Source: Achromobacter pulmonis
GTDB lineage: Bacteria; Pseudomonadota; Gammaproteobacteria; Burkholderiales; Burkholderiaceae_B
Direction: 5' to 3'
Assembly: GCF_002885955.2 (NCBI RefSeq)
Contig: NZ_POQS01000005.1
Coordinates: 414,154 to 471,605, forward strand
Length of the DNA: 57,452 bases
The position numbers and the translations under genes were made by a program. Below the pieces are notes generated by a model, which saw only the letters and a list, made by a program, of their open reading frames with translations, made no database searches and was not told where the DNA came from. Numbering within the stretch: the first letter of the stretch is position 1; each line of letters opens with the position of its first letter. Shown in pieces: positions 11,907 to 20,352 of the stretch.

Positions 11907-12593
11907 TCAGCCGCAGCGCAGCCTGCGGCATTCGCCGTACACGATGCCGGCGGGCGGTGGCGCGCCGCGCGCCCAGTCCGCCGGGTGCGAGTGCATTTCC
12001 GTTTCCAGTTCGACCCGGATGGGCAGCAGGCCTGCGCGCAGCGCATTGCCGGCATAGCCGGCGCGGCCGCGGCTCAGCAGCGCCAGCAGGCCGCGCACGG
12101 GCGGCAGCAGCGGCCGGTGCAGATAGGTCAGGCGCAGTCGCAGCGTATTGGCCTGGAAGATGCTCTGGCCGCCCGGGCGCGGCGGGCGGCGCGCGTGCTG
12201 CAGGTCCTGGTAGTCGTTGTCGATGGCGCGCAGCCCGGGGCCGGCGCGCAGGCCGGGCCGGGCATGTTCGCGAAACGATTGCGCGTCGGGCAGCAGCACT
12301 TCGATGCGCCACGGATGCACGCCGGCGATGGCTGCGAGGTCGGCCCGGCCCTGGCGCGGCGGCAGGGCCTGCAGGAAGGCCGCGCGCATGCGCGCCGGAT
12401 CGCCATGCGCGGTGGCGCCGGCGCGCGCGGCTTCCATCAGCGCCAGGTGGGCCAGCTGGCGCGCGCCCTGCCAGTGGGCGGCCTCGATGGCCAGCAGGCC
12501 CAGCAGCAGCACGATGGCCGCCGCCACGGCGAACTCGACGGCGGCGGCGCCGCGCTGCGGGCGGCGGGGCGGGACAATGAAAAAGGCGGTCAT
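11907..12593 (-). CDS. TadE/TadG-like pilus assembly family protein
   Basis: This protein of about 228 residues has a short positively charged N-terminus and a TadE-type motif (RGAAAVEFAVAAAIVLLLGLLAIEAAHW, given here in two parts: RGAAAVEF, then one membrane helix), followed by an exported domain of about 190 residues with no recognisable enzyme motifs. TadE-like proteins are minor pseudopilins of tight-adherence systems, but no other tad gene is near. I take the ATG at 12593. An ATG at 12617 with AGGCGG close upstream would add 8 residues. It converges on ftsB and lies 59 bases after hslO. Confidence 0.65.
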   Translation of the reverse strand: MTAFFIVPPRRPQRGAAAVEFAVAAAIVLLLGLLAIEAAHWQGARQLAHLALMEAARAGATAHGDPARMRAAFLQALPPRQGRADLAAIAGVHPWRIEVLLPDAQSFREHARPGLRAGPGLRAIDNDYQDLQHARRPPRPGGQSIFQANTLRLRLTYLHRPLLPPVRGLLALLSRGRAGYAGNALRAGLLPIRVELETEMHSHPADWARGAPPPAGIVYGECRRLRCG

Positions 12594-12652
12594 GGCAGCG
12601 CAGTCTGGCGCCGGCATGACCGCCTGTCGATGCGGACTATCCGAGGGGTGGC

Positions 12653-13582
12653 TCAGTGCACGGTGGGGGGCGTGTCGCCCGCGGCCGGCTGGTGGGGCGA
12701 GAACAGGGCGGCGCAATCGACCGCGTCGAACTTGTAAGGCTTGCCGCAGAAATCGCAGGACACGTCCACCTCGCCGCGTTCGGCCAGGATGTCCTGGATC
12801 TCGGCCTCGCCCAGCGAGCGCAGCATGTTGGCCACGCGTTCCCGGGTGCAGGGGCAGTGCCAGCGCACCTCCAGCGGGTCGAAGCCCACCAGGGTCTCTT
12901 CCCAGAACAGGCGATGCACCAGGGTATCGATTTCGGTGGCCAGCAGTTCGTCGCGCTTGAGGGTGCCGGCAAGGGCGCAGATGCGGTCCCAGGTTTCGGC
13001 GGCGTCCTGGTCGGTCAGGACCGGCGCGTCCGTGCCGCCGTTGTGCGGCAGGCGCTGGATGAGCATGCCCGCGGCGTGTTCGGGGTCGGCCGCCAGCCAC
13101 AGCCGGGTGTCCAGCTGTTCGGAGGCTTTCATGTAGTGCTGCAGCGCTTCGGCCACGGTCTCGCCTTCCAGCGGCACGACGCCCTGGTAGGCCTGCTGGC
13201 CGGGCAGCTTGCGCTGCGGGTCCAGCACCACGATGAAACGGCCGTTGCCGCCGGGATTCAGCAGGCTTTGCATATCGCCTTCGGCGGGAACCTCGTGGCC
13301 TTCGCGTATCTTGACGGTGGCGCGCAGGCTCAGGTCGTGGCGGCATTCCACCACCAGCAGGGCGATGGGGCCGTCGCCCTGGATCTGCAGCACCAGGGAG
13401 CCGTCGAACTTGATGTTGGCGGCCAGCAGCGTGGACGCGGCCACCAGCTCGCCGAGCAGGTTGGTGATGGCGGGCGGGTAGTCGTGGTTGGCCTGCACGG
13501 CCTTCCAGGTCGCTTCCAGGCGCACGGCCTGGATGCGGCCGCTACGGTCTTCGGTAAGGTATTTTTTAAGCTGATCGGTCAT
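12653..13582 (-). CDS. hslO: Redox-regulated chaperone Hsp33
   Basis: This 309-residue cytosolic holdase is activated by oxidation. The C-terminal redox switch holds zinc through four cysteines, visible as Cys243-x-Cys245 in WHCPCTRE and Cys276-x-x-Cys279 in CDFCGK. The N-terminal substrate domain has the usual LLGELVAAS and QGDGPIALLVVEC segments. The length is typical. The start ATG at 13582 encodes MTDQLKKYL. It lies between the TadE-like gene and the gamma carbonic anhydrase on the same strand. Confidence 0.96.
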   Translation of the reverse strand: MTDQLKKYLTEDRSGRIQAVRLEATWKAVQANHDYPPAITNLLGELVAASTLLAANIKFDGSLVLQIQGDGPIALLVVECRHDLSLRATVKIREGHEVPAEGDMQSLLNPGGNGRFIVVLDPQRKLPGQQAYQGVVPLEGETVAEALQHYMKASEQLDTRLWLAADPEHAAGMLIQRLPHNGGTDAPVLTDQDAAETWDRICALAGTLKRDELLATEIDTLVHRLFWEETLVGFDPLEVRWHCPCTRERVANMLRSLGEAEIQDILAERGEVDVSCDFCGKPYKFDAVDCAALFSPHQPAAGDTPPTVH

Positions 13583-13615
13583 GGGGGAATGTTAGCCGAT
13601 CGGGCCGGCCAAATT

Positions 13616-13634
13616 CCCCTGTTGCCGGCAGGGG
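13616..13634 (-). terminator. Small hairpin after the gamma carbonic anhydrase gene
   Basis: Arms CCCCTG (13616-13621) and CAGGGG (13629-13634) with a 7-base loop lie in the 73-base gap between the carbonic anhydrase stop and hslO. Read on the minus strand it is followed by AATTT, which is a weak U-run. This is a low-strength candidate. Confidence 0.3.
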
Positions 13635-13655
13635 CAGGGGCGCCGCGGGCGGGCC

Positions 13656-14177
13656 TCAGCCGATCCGCTTCAAGGCCGTCTTGTAGTGTTGGCCCCGCGC
13701 CACGTAGTGGGCGGTGTTCTTGTGCAGATTGGCAATTTCCTCGTCGGAGAGCTCGCGCACGATCTTGCCGATCCCGATGATCAGGGAGTTGTCGGGAATG
13801 ACGCGGTCCTCGGGGATGATGGCGCCGGCGCCGATCAGGCAGTTGCGGCCGATGACCGCGTTGTTCAGCACGATGGCCTGCATGCCGACCAGCGCGCCTT
13901 CGTGGATGGTGCAGCCGTGCAGCATGGCCTGGTGGCCCACGGTGACGTTGGGGCCGATGGTCATGGGGCAGCCGGCGTCCACGTGCAGCACGCTGCCTTC
14001 CTGGATATTGGTGCCCTGGCGGATCAGAATGGCGTCGTTGTCGCCGCGGATCGAGACGTTCGACCAGATGCTGACGCCGGCCTCCAGGGTCACATTGCCG
14101 ATGATGTCGGCGCTGTCGGCCACGTAGGCGGCCGCGTCGATGCGCGGAATCAGGTCGTCGAGCTGGTAGATGGGCAT
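13656..14177 (-). CDS. Gamma carbonic anhydrase family protein (YrdA/CaiE-like)
   Basis: This 173-residue left-handed beta-helix trimer of the hexapeptide-repeat family binds metal through three histidines. Here these are His65 (GSVLHVD), His82 (VGHQAML) and His87 (LHGCTI). Hexapeptide repeats run from about residue 20 to 140, and a C-terminal helix follows (LSDEEIANLHKNTAHYV). Many bacterial members (YrdA) have the metal site but little or no measured carbonic anhydrase activity, so the reaction is uncertain. It lies just downstream of the acyl-CoA synthetase gene, 22 bases apart. Confidence 0.88.
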   Translation of the reverse strand: MPIYQLDDLIPRIDAAAYVADSADIIGNVTLEAGVSIWSNVSIRGDNDAILIRQGTNIQEGSVLHVDAGCPMTIGPNVTVGHQAMLHGCTIHEGALVGMQAIVLNNAVIGRNCLIGAGAIIPEDRVIPDNSLIIGIGKIVRELSDEEIANLHKNTAHYVARGQHYKTALKRIG

Positions 14178-14199
14178 GCCTGGGGTCTCCTGTGCGGCC

Positions 14200-15894
14200 T
14201 CAGGCCTTGGAGGCCGGCGGCGCGTCTGTCGTGGCTGCGGCCAGGCGCGCGAGGTCTTCTTCGCGCTGGCGCAGGATGCGACGTTGGATTTTACCGGTGG
14301 TGGTCATGGGCAGCTCGTCGACGAACTCGATCTCCTTCGGATATTCGTAGGGGGCCAGGCGCTCGCGCACGTGTTCCTGCAGGCTTTCGACGAGTTCGCC
14401 GCGCTCGCGCTGGGCGAATTCCGGGGTCAGGACCACATAGGCCTTCACCAGCGCGCCGCGCTCGGGGTCGGGCTTGGGCACCACCGCCGCGTTGGCCACG
14501 GCCGGATGCCCGACCAGGCAGCTTTCGATTTCCCCGGGACCGATGCGGTAGCCGGCGGACTTGAAGACGTCGTCGGCGCGGCCGGCATACCAGAGGTAGC
14601 CGTCGGCATCCACGGTGGCCAGGTCGCCGGTCAGGCACCAGTCGCCCTTGAACTTGGCCTGGGTGGCGGCTTCGTTGCGCCAGTAGCCCAGGAACATCAC
14701 CGGGTCGGGGTAGCCGTGGATGTCGAGCCGGTTGACGGCGATCTCGCCGGTGCCGCCGGGGGCCACCGGCTTGCCTTCGTCGTCCAGCACGGCGACGTTG
14801 TGGCCGGGATAGGGGCGGCCCATGCTGCCGGGCTTGGCGGGCCAGCGCTTGTGGCTGTTGCCCACCACGTAGTTCATTTCGGTCTGGCCGAACATCTCGT
14901 TGGGCGTCACGCCCAGCGCCGAGCGGCACCATTCGAACACGCTTTCGCCCACGCTTTCGCCGGCGCTCATGACCGAGCGCAGCGCCAGCTGGTAGCGGTT
15001 GCGCGGCTCGGGCACGGCCTTCATCATCATCTTGAGGGCGGTGGGGAAGAGAAAGGTGTTGGTGACCTGGTAGCGCTCCATCAGCTCGAACGCGCGCTCG
15101 ACGGAAAAGCGCCCGCGCGTGCCGACGATGGCGTGGCCGAAGTAGAGCGTGGGCAGCAGCGCGTCCATCATGCCGCCGGTCCAGGCCCAGTCGGCGGGCG
15201 ACCAGAAGACGTCGCCGGGCTTGGGGAACCAGTCCTGCGAGGCCACGAAGCCCGGCAGGTTGCCGATCAGCACGCTGTGCGGCAATAGCGCGCCCTTGGG
15301 CGCGCCGGTGGTGCCGGAGGTATAGAGCAGGATGGCCGGGTCGGAGGAGCGGGTCGGGACGGCCTTGAATTCGCTGGGCTGGCGGGCCAGCAGGCTGCGC
15401 CAGGGCAGCACGCGTTCGTCGGCGAAGCCGATGCCGATGATCTGCTGCAGCGCGGGACAGTCGTCGCTGATGGACAGCAGGTTGGCGCTGGAGGCGTAGT
15501 CCACGATCGCGACGCGGGCCTCGGCGTCGCGCAGGCGGCTCCCCAGGGCTTCCGGGCCGAACAGGGCGGATAAGGGCAGGACCACGGCGCCGACGCTGTA
15601 GATGGCCATGTGCGCCACCACGGTCTCGGGACGTTGCCCCAAAACCACACCGACCCGGTCGCCGCGGCCCACGCCCATCTTGATCAGGCCGTTGGCCAGC
15701 TGGTTGGCGGCTTCCGCCAGGCGCGCATAGGTCCAGACCTCGCGGTTGCCGGATTCGTCTTCGTAGTAGATGGCGATGCGCCGCGCATCCGGACTGCTGG
15801 ATGCCCAGCGGTGGCAGCACGCTTCCGCGATGTTGAACTGGGTGGGTACCAGCCAGCGGAATGTTTGGTAGAGCGCCTGATATTGGTCGTTCAT
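14200..15894 (-). CDS. AMP-binding acyl-CoA synthetase (medium-chain ACSM-like)
   Basis: This 564-residue member of the ANL superfamily activates a carboxylic acid with ATP and joins it to CoA. The phosphate-binding loop LLYTSGTTGAPKGA is near residue 195. Further motifs are MFGQTEMNYV, the hinge region TGDLATVDADGYLWYAGRADDVFKSAGYRIGP (here as TGDLATVDADG and DDVFKSAGYRI) and the catalytic lysine in TTTGKIQRR near the C-terminus. Similarity in layout is to medium-chain or acetyl-CoA-synthetase-like enzymes. The acid used cannot be read from the sequence. An ATG at 15894 gives MNDQYQALYQTF. Confidence 0.88.
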   Translation of the reverse strand: MNDQYQALYQTFRWLVPTQFNIAEACCHRWASSSPDARRIAIYYEDESGNREVWTYARLAEAANQLANGLIKMGVGRGDRVGVVLGQRPETVVAHMAIYSVGAVVLPLSALFGPEALGSRLRDAEARVAIVDYASSANLLSISDDCPALQQIIGIGFADERVLPWRSLLARQPSEFKAVPTRSSDPAILLYTSGTTGAPKGALLPHSVLIGNLPGFVASQDWFPKPGDVFWSPADWAWTGGMMDALLPTLYFGHAIVGTRGRFSVERAFELMERYQVTNTFLFPTALKMMMKAVPEPRNRYQLALRSVMSAGESVGESVFEWCRSALGVTPNEMFGQTEMNYVVGNSHKRWPAKPGSMGRPYPGHNVAVLDDEGKPVAPGGTGEIAVNRLDIHGYPDPVMFLGYWRNEAATQAKFKGDWCLTGDLATVDADGYLWYAGRADDVFKSAGYRIGPGEIESCLVGHPAVANAAVVPKPDPERGALVKAYVVLTPEFAQRERGELVESLQEHVRERLAPYEYPKEIEFVDELPMTTTGKIQRRILRQREEDLARLAAATTDAPPASKA

Positions 15895-15911
15895 GGCCCT
15901 ATGTTGTGAGC

Positions 15912-16006
15912 ATGTTGCAGCGTGAACGGGTCAGATCGCCCGTCGCCCCAGGTGCAAGCATGACCTAGAGGGCCGTGAACTGCAACATCCCCGTTGCGTA
16001 ACGGGG
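15912..16006. repeat. Inverted repeat and hairpin between the LpxH-like and acyl-CoA synthetase genes
   Basis: The 126-base spacer holds a 9-base inverted repeat, ATGTTGCAG (15912-15920) and CTGCAACAT (15980-15988), and immediately next to it a hairpin with arms CCCCGTT (15989-15995) and AACGGGG (16000-16006). The hairpin lies just before the stop of the LpxH-like gene on the other side and has no U-run. The role is unknown. The inverted repeat is upstream of the acyl-CoA synthetase start and could be a regulator site. Confidence 0.4.
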
Positions 16007-16020
16007 ACGCATAAGGGTTA

Positions 16021-16863
16021 TCACGGGTGTTTGCTTTGGCGGCGCAGCGCCGAAGGCAGGGCGGGCAGGGTCAGCGAGCGCTGGCGGGGGCCGGGCTGGG
16101 TGCGCCGTTCGGCCTGCATGGCGGCCCAGTCCAGCAGCTGGAGCTGGCCTTCGTGGGTTTCGCCCAGGGCCGACAGGCTTTCGACCCAGTCTCCATCGTT
16201 GCAATAGAGTATGCCGTTCACGTCGCGCAGCTCGGCCTTGTGGATGTGGCCGCAGACCACGCCGTCCAGGCCGCGGCGGCGGGCCTCGCCCGCCAGCGCT
16301 TCCTCGAAGTCGGTGATGAACGACACGGCGTTCTTGACCTTGTGCTTGAGGTATTGGGACAGTGACCAGTAATGCAGCCCCAGCCGGTGGCGCAGCCGGT
16401 TGAAGTGATGGTTGACCCACAGCGCCAGCTGGTAGAGGCCGTCGCCCAGGTGGGCCAGCCAGCGGCTGTGCTGGACCACCCCGTCGAACTGGTCGCCATG
16501 CAGCACCAGCAGCTGCAGGCCCTTGGCGGTGACGTGCACGTCCTCGTCGAGGATTTCGATGTCGCCGAAGGCGTAGCCGGCGAATTCGCGCGCGAACTCG
16601 TCATGGTTGCCGGGAATGAACACCACCCGGGTGCCGTTGCGCGCCTTGCGCAGGATGCGCTGGATCACGTCGTTGTGGGCGCGCGGCCAGTGCCAGTGCT
16701 TGCGCAGCTGCCAGCCGTCGACGATGTCGCCCACCAGGTACAGCGTGTCGGAATCGTTGTGGTCCAGGAAGTCCAGCAGGAACTCCGCCTTGCACCCGGC
16801 GGTGCCCAAGTGAATATCGGAGATCCAGAGGGTGCGCCAGTGTGCAGGCTGGATGTCGTTCAC
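16021..16863 (-). CDS. UDP-2,3-diacylglucosamine diphosphatase-like metallophosphoesterase
   Basis: This 280-residue calcineurin-type phosphoesterase resembles LpxH2-type proteins linked to lipid A precursor hydrolysis. The metal and phosphate motifs appear in order: DIHLG, GDIVDGW, GNHDE, LHGDQFD and GHIHKAE, with the lipid-cap region between (HHFNRLRHRLG). The start is a GTG at 16863, giving (V/M)NDIQPAHWRTLWISDIHLG. No in-frame ATG fits the conserved start. The substrate is inferred from the family, since relatives without proven lipid A activity exist. Confidence 0.8.
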   Translation of the reverse strand: MNDIQPAHWRTLWISDIHLGTAGCKAEFLLDFLDHNDSDTLYLVGDIVDGWQLRKHWHWPRAHNDVIQRILRKARNGTRVVFIPGNHDEFAREFAGYAFGDIEILDEDVHVTAKGLQLLVLHGDQFDGVVQHSRWLAHLGDGLYQLALWVNHHFNRLRHRLGLHYWSLSQYLKHKVKNAVSFITDFEEALAGEARRRGLDGVVCGHIHKAELRDVNGILYCNDGDWVESLSALGETHEGQLQLLDWAAMQAERRTQPGPRQRSLTLPALPSALRRQSKHP

Positions 16864-16953
16864 GGTCGCGTCCCCAAGGGCTGTGGTTGTTCATGGCAAT
16901 GAAACCACCCCGCGATGACGGGACCGTGAAACCTTTATGACGCTGTTGTGACG

Positions 16954-17469
16954 CTAGCGCACCTTTTTGTGCGGCGGCGCGTTGCGCAGCCGCGTGCCCA
17001 GGATGCGGTCATGCAGGAACTGGCCGTCGGGATCGAACCACGACCAGATGAAGATGGTGAAGGGCGCGGCCACGATGAACATGTCCATCGACGGCCAGCC
17101 GGTGGCCTGGGCGGCCGCCCAGACCAGGCCGGCGCCGGCCAGCACCAGCGGCCAGGCCAGGACGTAGCGCAGGATCAGGCGCGGGGTGGACGGAATGCTG
17201 CCGTCCTGCTCGACCAGGCGGATGTTCCAGGTCTTCATGGGCAGCGTCTGGCCGCGGCGGCGCCAGCACAGCACGAAATAGGCGCCGATCGCGACGAACA
17301 GCCAGGCCTGGCGGGCGCTGCGCAGGTCCAGCGCGTTCCGGCTCTGGGTCAGCGTGTCCATCAGGTAGCCGGCCAGGAACACCACGCCGAACAGCAGCAC
17401 GGCTTCGTACATCATGCAGGCGAATCGGCGCAGCCGATTGGGGGTCTGGTCGAGATGGGCGTCGGTCAT
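16954..17469 (-). CDS. RDD family membrane protein
   Basis: This 171-residue inner-membrane protein has three to four hydrophobic segments and the RDD-type pattern: RRFACMMYEAVLLFGVV at the N-terminus, the GQTLPMKTWNIRLV motif in the middle (about 88-101) and the HDRILGTRL motif near the C-terminus. The function of the family is largely unknown, and ion exchange has been suggested for some members. It lies between the polyamine genes and the LpxH-like gene on the same strand, with 74-base and 90-base spacers. Confidence 0.85.
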   Translation of the reverse strand: MTDAHLDQTPNRLRRFACMMYEAVLLFGVVFLAGYLMDTLTQSRNALDLRSARQAWLFVAIGAYFVLCWRRRGQTLPMKTWNIRLVEQDGSIPSTPRLILRYVLAWPLVLAGAGLVWAAAQATGWPSMDMFIVAAPFTIFIWSWFDPDGQFLHDRILGTRLRNAPPHKKVR

Positions 17470-17543
17470 GGACGCGTATTATGCCCGGAATGCCGGCGCC
17501 GGCATTCCGGCCTGTGCGTGGATCCTTTTAGTGTGAACAGGCC

Positions 17544-18803
17544 CTAGGCGTCGACCGAATCTTCCAGCGTCGACAGCGGCAGGTCGCGGCCGTCCTCGCG
17601 CACCCGGGTCTCCAGGCCCATGGCGGCCAGCAGCGACAGGAAGGGGCGGGGCGGCAACTGCTCGATGTTGGCCATGCGGCGCACGTCCCAGGTGCCGTCG
17701 GCGATCAGCAGGGCGGCCGCCGCCGCGGGCACGCCCGCCGTATAGGAGATGGCCTGGCTGCCGATCTCGCGATAGCTTTCCTCGTGGTCGCAGACGTTGT
17801 AGATGAAGATCTCGTGCGCCTTGCCGTCCTTTTCGCCGCGCACCAGGTTGCCGATGCAGGTCTTGCCGGTATAGGTGGGCGCGAGCGAGGCCGGGTCGGG
17901 CAGCACGGCCTTGAGCACCTTCAAGGGCACCACTTCCAGGCCCTCGGCCGTGCGCACCGGCTTCTCGGACAGCATGCCCAGGTTCTTCAGCACGGTGAAC
18001 ACGTTGATGTAGTGCTCGCCGAAGCCCATCCAGAAGCGGATGTCGGGCACGTCCAGGTGCTGCGAGAGCGAATGCAGCTCGTCGTGGCCGGTCAGGTAGG
18101 CGGTCTGGCGGCCCACCACCGGCAGGTCCCATTCCTTGCGGTACTGGAACATCTGGGCGGAGGTCCACTGGCCGCCCTGCCAGGACCAGACCGTGCCGGT
18201 GAATTCGCGGAAGTTCACCTCGGGATCGAAGTTGGTGGCGAAGTAGCGGCCGTGCCTGCCCGCGTTGATGTCCACGATGTCGATCGACTCGACGCGGTCG
18301 AAGTAGTCGTCGCAGGCCAGGCGCGCATAGGCGTTGACCACGCCGGGGTCGAAGCCCGCGCCCAGGATGGCGGTGACGCCGGCGGCCTGGCAGGCCTCGC
18401 GCCGCTTCCATTCGTGGTTGGCGTACCAGGGAGGCGCTTCGCAGACCTGGTCGGGCTGCTCGTGGATGGCGGTGTCGAGGTAGGCGGCGCCGGTGCGCAG
18501 GCAGGCCTCCAGTACCGACATGTTGAGAAAGGCCGAGCCCACGTTGATGACGATGCGGGCGGCGGTCTTCCTGATCAGCGCTTCGGTGGCGCCGATGTCC
18601 ATCGCGTCCAGGCGGTGCGCGCGCAGCAGGCCGGGCTGGCGCAGGCTGCCCTTGGCGTGCACGGACTCCAGGATGGCCTGGCATTTTTCCAGGGTGCGCG
18701 AGGCGATGTGGATTTCGCCCAGGCGGTCGTTGTGCTGGGCGCACTTGTGCGCGACCACGTGCGCCACGCCGCCGGCGCCGATGATGAGGATATTGGGCTT
18801 CAT
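17544..18803 (-). CDS. Carboxynorspermidine/carboxyspermidine dehydrogenase (saccharopine dehydrogenase family)
   Basis: This 419-residue enzyme has an N-terminal Rossmann fold (ILIIGAGGVAHVVAHKCA) and the saccharopine-dehydrogenase C-terminal domain. In the alternative polyamine pathway it reductively condenses aspartate semialdehyde with putrescine or diaminopropane to give carboxyspermidine or carboxynorspermidine, using NADPH. Supporting segments are ASRTLEKCQAI, GAGFDPGVVNAYA and FMGFGEHYIN-like sequence. The decarboxylase gene lies 38 bases upstream on the same strand, which fixes the pathway. Whether the product is spermidine or norspermidine depends on the diamine and cannot be read here. 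Confidence 0.88.
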   Translation of the reverse strand: MKPNILIIGAGGVAHVVAHKCAQHNDRLGEIHIASRTLEKCQAILESVHAKGSLRQPGLLRAHRLDAMDIGATEALIRKTAARIVINVGSAFLNMSVLEACLRTGAAYLDTAIHEQPDQVCEAPPWYANHEWKRREACQAAGVTAILGAGFDPGVVNAYARLACDDYFDRVESIDIVDINAGRHGRYFATNFDPEVNFREFTGTVWSWQGGQWTSAQMFQYRKEWDLPVVGRQTAYLTGHDELHSLSQHLDVPDIRFWMGFGEHYINVFTVLKNLGMLSEKPVRTAEGLEVVPLKVLKAVLPDPASLAPTYTGKTCIGNLVRGEKDGKAHEIFIYNVCDHEESYREIGSQAISYTAGVPAAAAALLIADGTWDVRRMANIEQLPPRPFLSLLAAMGLETRVREDGRDLPLSTLEDSVDA

Positions 18804-18841
18804 CTGGACAACTCCTTGTTGTGGATGGCCTGGCCGGACGC

Positions 18842-19939
18842 TCAGGACAGACTGTCGACGTAATCGCGGTAGCCGAACTGGCGCACCACGCGTTCGGTGC
18901 CATCCAGGTCGCGCACGACGATGGCGGGCATGGTCAGGCCGTTGAACCAGTTTTTCTTGACCATGGTGTAGCCGGCGGCGTCGCGGATCGACAGCCGCTG
19001 TCCCACGGCCAGCGGCTGCGGGAAATCGAATTCGCCGAAGATGTCGCCGGCCAGGCAGGACTTGCCGTAGACCAGGCAGCGGTGCGGCCCGGCATCGGGC
19101 TCCACGCGCGCCTGCAGGCGGTAGATCAGCAGGTCCAGCATGTGGGCCTCGATGGAGGCGTCCACCACGGCCAGCTGCTTGCCGTTGTACGAAGTGTCCA
19201 GCACCGTCACTTCCAGGCTAGCGCTGTCGGTGATGGCGGCCTCGCCGGGCTCCAGGTAGACCTGCACGCCGTACTTCTCGGAGAAGGCGCGCAGGCGCGC
19301 GCAGAAATCGTCCAGCGCATAGCCTTCGCCGGTGAAATGGATGCCGCCGCCCAGGCTCACCCATTGCACCCGCGCCAGCAGCTCGCCGTAGCGCGCCTCG
19401 ACCTCGCCCAGCAAGGCGTCGAAGCGCGCGAAATCGCGGTTCTCGCAGTTGTTGTGGATCATGAAGCCGCTGACGCGGTCCAGCACGGCCGCGATGCGCG
19501 CCGAATCGCTTTCGCCCAGGCGGCTGAACGGGCGCGCCGGGTCGGCCAGGTCGAAGCCCGAACTGCTCACGCCCGGGTTCAGGCGCAGGCCCACCGGCAG
19601 CCCGGCCGCGCGCGCGCCGTAGCGTTCCAGCTGGCCCAGGCTGTTGAAAATGATCTTGTCGGCGTACGAGACCACTTCGTCGATTTCATGGTCGGCGTAG
19701 GCCACGCTGTAGGCATGGGTCTCGCCGCCGAACTTCTCGCGGCCCAGCCGCACTTCGTACAGCGACGAGGACGTGGTGCCGTCCATGTATTCGCGCATCA
19801 GGTCGAATACCGACCAGGTGGCGAAGCATTTGAGGGCGAGCAGCACCTTGGCGCCGGAATGCCGGCGCACGTGGTCGATGCGCCGCATGTTCTCCATGAG
19901 GCGCGAGCTGTCGATGAGGTAGTAGGGCGTCTGGATCAC
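18842..19939 (-). CDS. nspC: Carboxynorspermidine/carboxyspermidine decarboxylase
   Basis: This 365-residue PLP enzyme of the alanine-racemase-fold decarboxylases removes CO2 from carboxy(nor)spermidine. The PLP lysine is Lys37 in LLALKCF. The glycine loop SLGGGIHFTGEGY, the PGEAAI segment and the YGKSCLAGD motif near the C-terminus are all present. I chose the GTG at 19939 because AAGGGA lies 4 bases upstream and the protein then opens (V/M)IQTPYYLIDSSRL, as NspC proteins do. The longer in-frame ATG start would add about 50 unconserved residues. The dehydrogenase is the next gene. Confidence 0.9.
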   Translation of the reverse strand: MIQTPYYLIDSSRLMENMRRIDHVRRHSGAKVLLALKCFATWSVFDLMREYMDGTTSSSLYEVRLGREKFGGETHAYSVAYADHEIDEVVSYADKIIFNSLGQLERYGARAAGLPVGLRLNPGVSSSGFDLADPARPFSRLGESDSARIAAVLDRVSGFMIHNNCENRDFARFDALLGEVEARYGELLARVQWVSLGGGIHFTGEGYALDDFCARLRAFSEKYGVQVYLEPGEAAITDSASLEVTVLDTSYNGKQLAVVDASIEAHMLDLLIYRLQARVEPDAGPHRCLVYGKSCLAGDIFGEFDFPQPLAVGQRLSIRDAAGYTMVKKNWFNGLTMPAIVVRDLDGTERVVRQFGYRDYVDSLS

Positions 19940-20112
19940 GATGTCCCTTGTACGTAAGCGCAGGCCCGGCGGGGCGCGCGCAATGACGGAACCTGTCCGG
20001 CTTGCGGCCGGGCGGGCGCGGGGCGGGCAGCAAAAGCGGCCCTCGGTATCCGGGCTAGATGCTCGGGGAGTGCTCGGGATGAGGCCGGCCACGGCCGACG
20101 GCCAGGCGAGCG

Positions 20113-20126
20113 CGGGAATATTCCCG
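20113..20126. promoter_or_regulatory. 14-base palindrome upstream of nspC
   Basis: CGGGAATATTCCCG is a perfect palindrome 174 bases upstream of the nspC start. It could be an operator or a small hairpin. Its regulator is unknown. Confidence 0.35.
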
Positions 20127-20133
20127 GCTATCT

Positions 20134-20160
20134 GGGGTTTCCGGGGTTTCCGGGGTTTCC
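20134..20160. repeat. Tandem repeat, three units of GGGGTTTCC
   Basis: Three perfect, adjacent 9-base units GGGGTTTCC occupy 20134-20160, directly after the palindrome. They are outside any gene. Short tandem units like this can change number by replication slippage, which would shift the spacing of upstream elements relative to nspC. Confidence 0.85.
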
Positions 20161-20352
20161 GTTAGGGAGGTGTTCAGACGGACTGAGACGATCCCCAATT
20201 GGAACAGGGCGTCTGGCGACATGGCGTCCTCTCCAACCAGCAGATGTGGTTCCGGCGCAGGGCCGGGCGTAACCGATTATTCTAATTCAGTACGTGCGCA
20301 AGCACAAAAGCGGCGCGGCGCGATTGGCCGCATTTCGGACCAGATGACCGCA

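Larger units (their letters stand above)
19940..20352. other. 413-base spacer upstream of nspC
   Basis: No convincing gene is present. The spacer holds the nspC ribosome-binding site at its left end, a 14-base palindrome and a three-unit tandem repeat (described separately), and a more AT-balanced stretch near 20275-20350 after the MFS stop. Open frames here show no protein-like composition. The nspC promoter presumably lies within it, but I see no clear -35/-10 pair. Confidence 0.6.

Noticed and set aside
20113..20165. Open frame over the tandem repeat, coding a Gly-Phe-Arg repeat
   Set aside because: It is only the 9-base repeat read in one frame. The surrounding frame has no start signal or protein-like composition.
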